This document shows positions 24,688 to 27,397 of a DNA stretch of 27,397 nucleotides, one piece after another. This DNA is from a virus, in the IMG/VR virus record IMGVR_UViG_3300036846_000208, positions 1 through 27,397 of that record; one strand, given 5' to 3'. The notes under the pieces were generated by a model. The model saw nothing but the letters and a program-made list of their open reading frames with translations. It made no database searches and had not been told where the DNA came from. Within the stretch, counting starts at the first letter, position 1. Each line of letters starts with the position of its first letter. Made by a program: the position numbers and the translations under genes.

Positions 24688-26001
24688 GTGCCTATGAATT
24701 TCCCCGACGCACCAACCAACGGCCAGACCTTTACGTCTGGTGGTGTGGTGTGGACATGGAATGGTGTATCCTGGAATCCGACATCGACACCGGGCGGTGC
24801 CGGTGTCTCCAATGTGTTTATCGGAGACACAGCACCGAGTAACTCTGTCAACGGGAACCTGTGGTGGAACTCGTCACCGGGTGACGGTCAACTGTACACC
24901 TTTTTTAACGATGGAACCTCTTCCCAGTGGGTGGTGGCGAACAATTTGGGGGCCGGACTCTACCTGCCGATGCTGGGAGGAACTTTGCAGGGACCGTTAC
25001 TATTGGCAGCGGACCCAGCCGCGAACGCCCCTCTTGGTGCCGCTACCAAGCAATATGTTGATGCCGCACCCCACAGTGTCGGACGTAACCTGTTACACAA
25101 TGGTCTGTTTAATGTCCAGCAACGTGGCACAGGACCGTGGACGACCAGCGGAATTTACACGGCTGATCGCTGGCGCGTAAATATCAATGGCGCTGACACT
25201 GATAGTTGGTCATTGGTAGCCTTGAGTGACACGGCCCGTAGTCAAATCGGTGATGAAGCTGCGATCTGGTGTCTATCAAACACGTTTACGGGTAGTGCCG
25301 CCGCTGGTTGTAGTAGTTACGTAGGGGAGAGGATCGAAAAAATCCGCCGTCTGAGCGGTAAGACTGCCACTGTATCGTTTTATGCTGCCGCCGCTTCCGG
25401 GTCACCACAATTAGCCATCAACGCCTTTGAGAGATTTGGCACTGGCGGATCACCTTCACCTGATGCGTGGGTTTTTGCTACAGGGTTTCCGGTAACCCTT
25501 AGTACCACATGGGCGCGATATTCTGTGACGTTTACGATACCGTCAGTAAGCGGCAAAACATTTGGGACGAATGGGGATGACTTTTTTGAGTTAGATTTCA
25601 TCTATACGTCCACGCCAGGAAATCCTATTGCCGGTAACATTCCCGCACAAAGCGGCACGATCCAATTGTGGGGCGTCCAGCTTGAAGTCGGCAGCGTCGC
25701 CACCCCGCTTGAGAAACCCGAATACCGGATCGATCTGGCTAACTGTCAGCGGTTTTATCAGGTGTTATGGGCGCTTTTAAGCGTCTATCAAAGCATCGGT
25801 GCGACAAATTATCAGTTTGCTGTACCTTTTGCGGTGCCAATGCGAGCATCACCGACACTGACAACACTAGTTAATAATAACACGAACATGTCAGGTTTTT
25901 CGTTAGCGGTTGCTAATGGTTATGTCTACACCAATGGTGCGGCAGCCGCAGCGGGTACAGCCACTGTCAATATTAATTTTACAGCATCAGCGGACCTATG
26001 A
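24688..26001 (+). CDS. Modular tail fibre protein B with carbohydrate-binding-like C-terminal domain
   Basis: 437 aa from GTG at 24688. The start is supported by the third fibre, which begins MPMNFPD with ATG at the same place. Modules: PMNFPDAPTNGQTFTSGG (1-30), LWW...QWV (DNA 24820-24945), GLYLPMLGGTLQGPLLLAAD, then APLGAATKQYVDAAPHS. From about residue 130, GRNLLHNGLFNVQQRGTGPW with TADRWRV starts a jelly-roll-like domain common at the receptor end of phage fibres, with IQLWGVQLEVGSVATPLEKP and RIDLANCQRFYQV as further typical elements. Inference: binds surface glycans. ATGA overlap with the next gene. Confidence 0.78.
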   Translation: MPMNFPDAPTNGQTFTSGGVVWTWNGVSWNPTSTPGGAGVSNVFIGDTAPSNSVNGNLWWNSSPGDGQLYTFFNDGTSSQWVVANNLGAGLYLPMLGGTLQGPLLLAADPAANAPLGAATKQYVDAAPHSVGRNLLHNGLFNVQQRGTGPWTTSGIYTADRWRVNINGADTDSWSLVALSDTARSQIGDEAAIWCLSNTFTGSAAAGCSSYVGERIEKIRRLSGKTATVSFYAAAASGSPQLAINAFERFGTGGSPSPDAWVFATGFPVTLSTTWARYSVTFTIPSVSGKTFGTNGDDFFELDFIYTSTPGNPIAGNIPAQSGTIQLWGVQLEVGSVATPLEKPEYRIDLANCQRFYQVLWALLSVYQSIGATNYQFAVPFAVPMRASPTLTTLVNNNTNMSGFSLAVANGYVYTNGAAAAAGTATVNINFTASADL

Positions 26002-26309
26002 ACATGGCAGAATACCAACAAATCTGGGATATGATGTCACCGGGCGCGATCTCGGAGACAATCCTGCGCACCGCAGATCAGGCACACATACCGCCTGATC
26101 CGGCCAACCGTGACCGACAGGAATACGAAACGTGGTTGGCTGGGGGTAACAACCCCGATCCGCCCGATCCGCTGCCGGAACCGCCACCGCCTCAACCGGT
26201 GACTCTACCGGCACACCCGGAGGGACCGATGGACGCGACGACAAAGGAATATGTTGATAGTCTGATAGCGTCGTTGCGAGCGCGGCTCGATGCTCTTGAA
26301 GAGAAGTGA
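25998..26309 (+). CDS. Small fibre-associated protein (assembly or tail-end type)
   Basis: 103 aa, start ATG overlapping the fibre B stop. The first half, MAEYQQIWDMMSPGAISE and IPPDPANRDRQEYETWLAGG with NNPDPPDP, has the N-x-x-x-x-EY-x-x-WLA-x-GN-x-PDP pattern seen in many small phage proteins near fibre genes. A Pro-rich linker follows. The C-terminus MDATTKEYVDSLIASLRARL with DALEE is a coiled coil like the TKQYVD/TTKEYVD segments of fibre shafts. It may be a fibre chaperone or trimerisation partner. Confidence 0.68.
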   Translation: MNMAEYQQIWDMMSPGAISETILRTADQAHIPPDPANRDRQEYETWLAGGNNPDPPDPLPEPPPPQPVTLPAHPEGPMDATTKEYVDSLIASLRARLDALEEK

Positions 26310-26315
26310 CATCCG

Positions 26316-27397
26316 ATGCCAATGAACTTCCCAGACACACCGACCAATGGTGCCACCTTCACCAGTGGCGGCAGTACCTGGACGTGGTTTACGACACCGG
26401 GTGCCTGGAAAGCGGCTACGGCATCCGGTGGTGTAGCAAATTTGTATCTGCCGCTGACAGGTGGAACTCTTAGTGGATTACTTACTGCACCTCTTGGATT
26501 ACGCGCTTCAGGTAGCGCCTTTAATCTAGGGAACACACCCACTTGGGCTTTGTTAAACACAGCATTTAATACGCTCGCCAACAGTGGTTCAATGGGTATT
26601 GGGTGGAACTATTCCAACGGCGGCGGTGAGACAAGTTTCTTTATCAATCGGGGCGGCGGTAACACAGGTGGTCTGATTATTTACGATTTCCCAAATACCT
26701 CGGGAACTCCAACACCGCTTTTGGCGCTTAATGGGGTGGGTGGGTTAGTCCTTGGCGCAGCCAATATGCAAGCGCCCCAACAAATCCAACCCGGCTCAAT
26801 TATGGCAAGCGTCTTGACCACCTTGGGCGCGACGGGGCTGTTTAACAATGTCTATAACGACACGTCGGGTAACAACCATCTGATTGCCAACGCGATGGCA
26901 ACCGCGATGAATAATAGCAGTGGTAATTTTGGTTTTTATCGTGCCGCCGCTGCCGCTGTCGGTTCCGCACCCGTTTGGATACAGAGCGTTGGAATTGGTA
27001 CTGTTGGTAATCTCGCGGTCTATTGTGACCAAAACTATGCGCTCCAAATTTCAAACCAAGCTGGTACCACCAATATCCTAAAGATTTCCGGTAGCAACAC
27101 TATCGATCCTGCTTGGCCAAGCATCCGCAGTGACGGGAACAATCTCGTCCTCAATCCTAAGAGCGGTGGTGAGATTTATTTATCATATGATGTAACATCT
27201 GGTTTTGTGTGTGTCGGTAGTACAACTAATAATGTTAATGACCCACTGGAAATACACACACCTACGACCAATTACTGTCGAGTAAGATACTATACTAGTC
27301 GAACATGGAGTGCTGGTGCTTTTGGCTCTGGTGCTGGTGCAAGTTCGGGTATGTTTGGTCTTGCTGATGAGAGCGGCGGTAAAATAGAACTAACACT
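26316..27397 (+). CDS. Modular tail fibre protein C, incomplete at window end
   Basis: Open frame from ATG at 26316 to the window end: 360 complete codons, no stop. The start PMNFPDTPTNGATFTSGGST with WTWF repeats the N-terminal module of fibre B, but the LWW...QWV module is absent. YLPLTGGTLSGLLTAPLGLR follows at about residue 46. The rest is beta-rich with SIRSDGNNLVLNPKSGGEIY and RVRYYTSRTWSAG patterns, typical of fibre shaft or knob. The true C-terminus and any receptor domain or chaperone lie outside. Confidence 0.75.
   Translation, partial: MPMNFPDTPTNGATFTSGGSTWTWFTTPGAWKAATASGGVANLYLPLTGGTLSGLLTAPLGLRASGSAFNLGNTPTWALLNTAFNTLANSGSMGIGWNYSNGGGETSFFINRGGGNTGGLIIYDFPNTSGTPTPLLALNGVGGLVLGAANMQAPQQIQPGSIMASVLTTLGATGLFNNVYNDTSGNNHLIANAMATAMNNSSGNFGFYRAAAAAVGSAPVWIQSVGIGTVGNLAVYCDQNYALQISNQAGTTNILKISGSNTIDPAWPSIRSDGNNLVLNPKSGGEIYLSYDVTSGFVCVGSTTNNVNDPLEIHTPTTNYCRVRYYTSRTWSAGAFGSGAGASSGMFGLADESGGKIELT

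Overview
This window is the head-completion, neck, tail, baseplate and fibre part of the late region of a contractile-tailed phage (myovirus-type Caudoviricetes) or a close prophage relative. All genes lie on the + strand, packed with ATGA/GTGA/TGATG overlaps. The strongest markers are a DUF2184-type major capsid protein, a DUF4054 head-tail adaptor, an LIC_12616-type neck protein, a DUF3383 contractile sheath, a DUF3277 tube, a Dit-like protein, a Pam3-type baseplate plug and a Gp138-type spike. Terminase and portal would lie upstream and are not in the window. The host is not readable with certainty. Peptidoglycan-cleaving domains on the tape measure, moderately high GC (by eye) and a DUF2934 protein suggest a Gram-negative host, perhaps an alphaproteobacterium, but this is weak.

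Layout. 1-2758: scaffold/protease-tail-like protein, head decoration (cement) protein and major capsid protein. 2759-3354: a free-standing HNH+AP2 homing endonuclease whose ribosome binding site is buried in a hairpin with a promoter-like sequence placed upstream. 3347-4826: small head-associated or accessory genes, including a Cys-rich mini-protein and a DUF2934 mini-protein. 4838-7816: head-tail adaptor, gp10-like protein, head completion protein and neck terminator. 7813-9041: a tandem pair of fibre-like paralogues. 9051-12121: sheath, then an inserted GIY-YIG endonuclease, a tRNA-His(GTG) and a 66-aa gene, then the tube. 12146-12783: tail assembly chaperone and a -1 frame extension joined by a T TTT TTT slippery heptamer. 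12785-18300: tape measure with two peptidoglycan hydrolase domains, baseplate hub, Dit-like protein and plug. 18304-27397: a 1221-aa spike/collagen fibre fusion and a series of modular fibre proteins. The last fibre runs off the window end.

How the genes work together. The head genes build and stabilise the capsid, and the adaptor/gp10-like/terminator genes close the head and join it to the tail. The chaperone and its frameshift product load the tape measure, around which tube and sheath assemble. The hub, Dit-like protein, plug and spike form the central baseplate. The fibre genes reuse a few cassettes (N-terminal FP-x-x-PTNG module, LWW/QWV module, YLPL-GG module, glycine-rich units, collagen triplets), which looks like a shuffling receptor-binding apparatus.

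Most noteworthy are: the spike fused to collagen triple-helix repeats; the tape measure carrying both a lambda-endolysin-like glycosidase and an M15-type peptidase; the well-supported programmed frameshift; the HNH gene's self-timed translation architecture; and the GIY-YIG/tRNA-His cassette between sheath and tube. No wedge genes (gp25-like, J-like, DUF2612-like) are seen. I see no CRISPR array, insertion sequence, integrase or non-phage metabolic operon.
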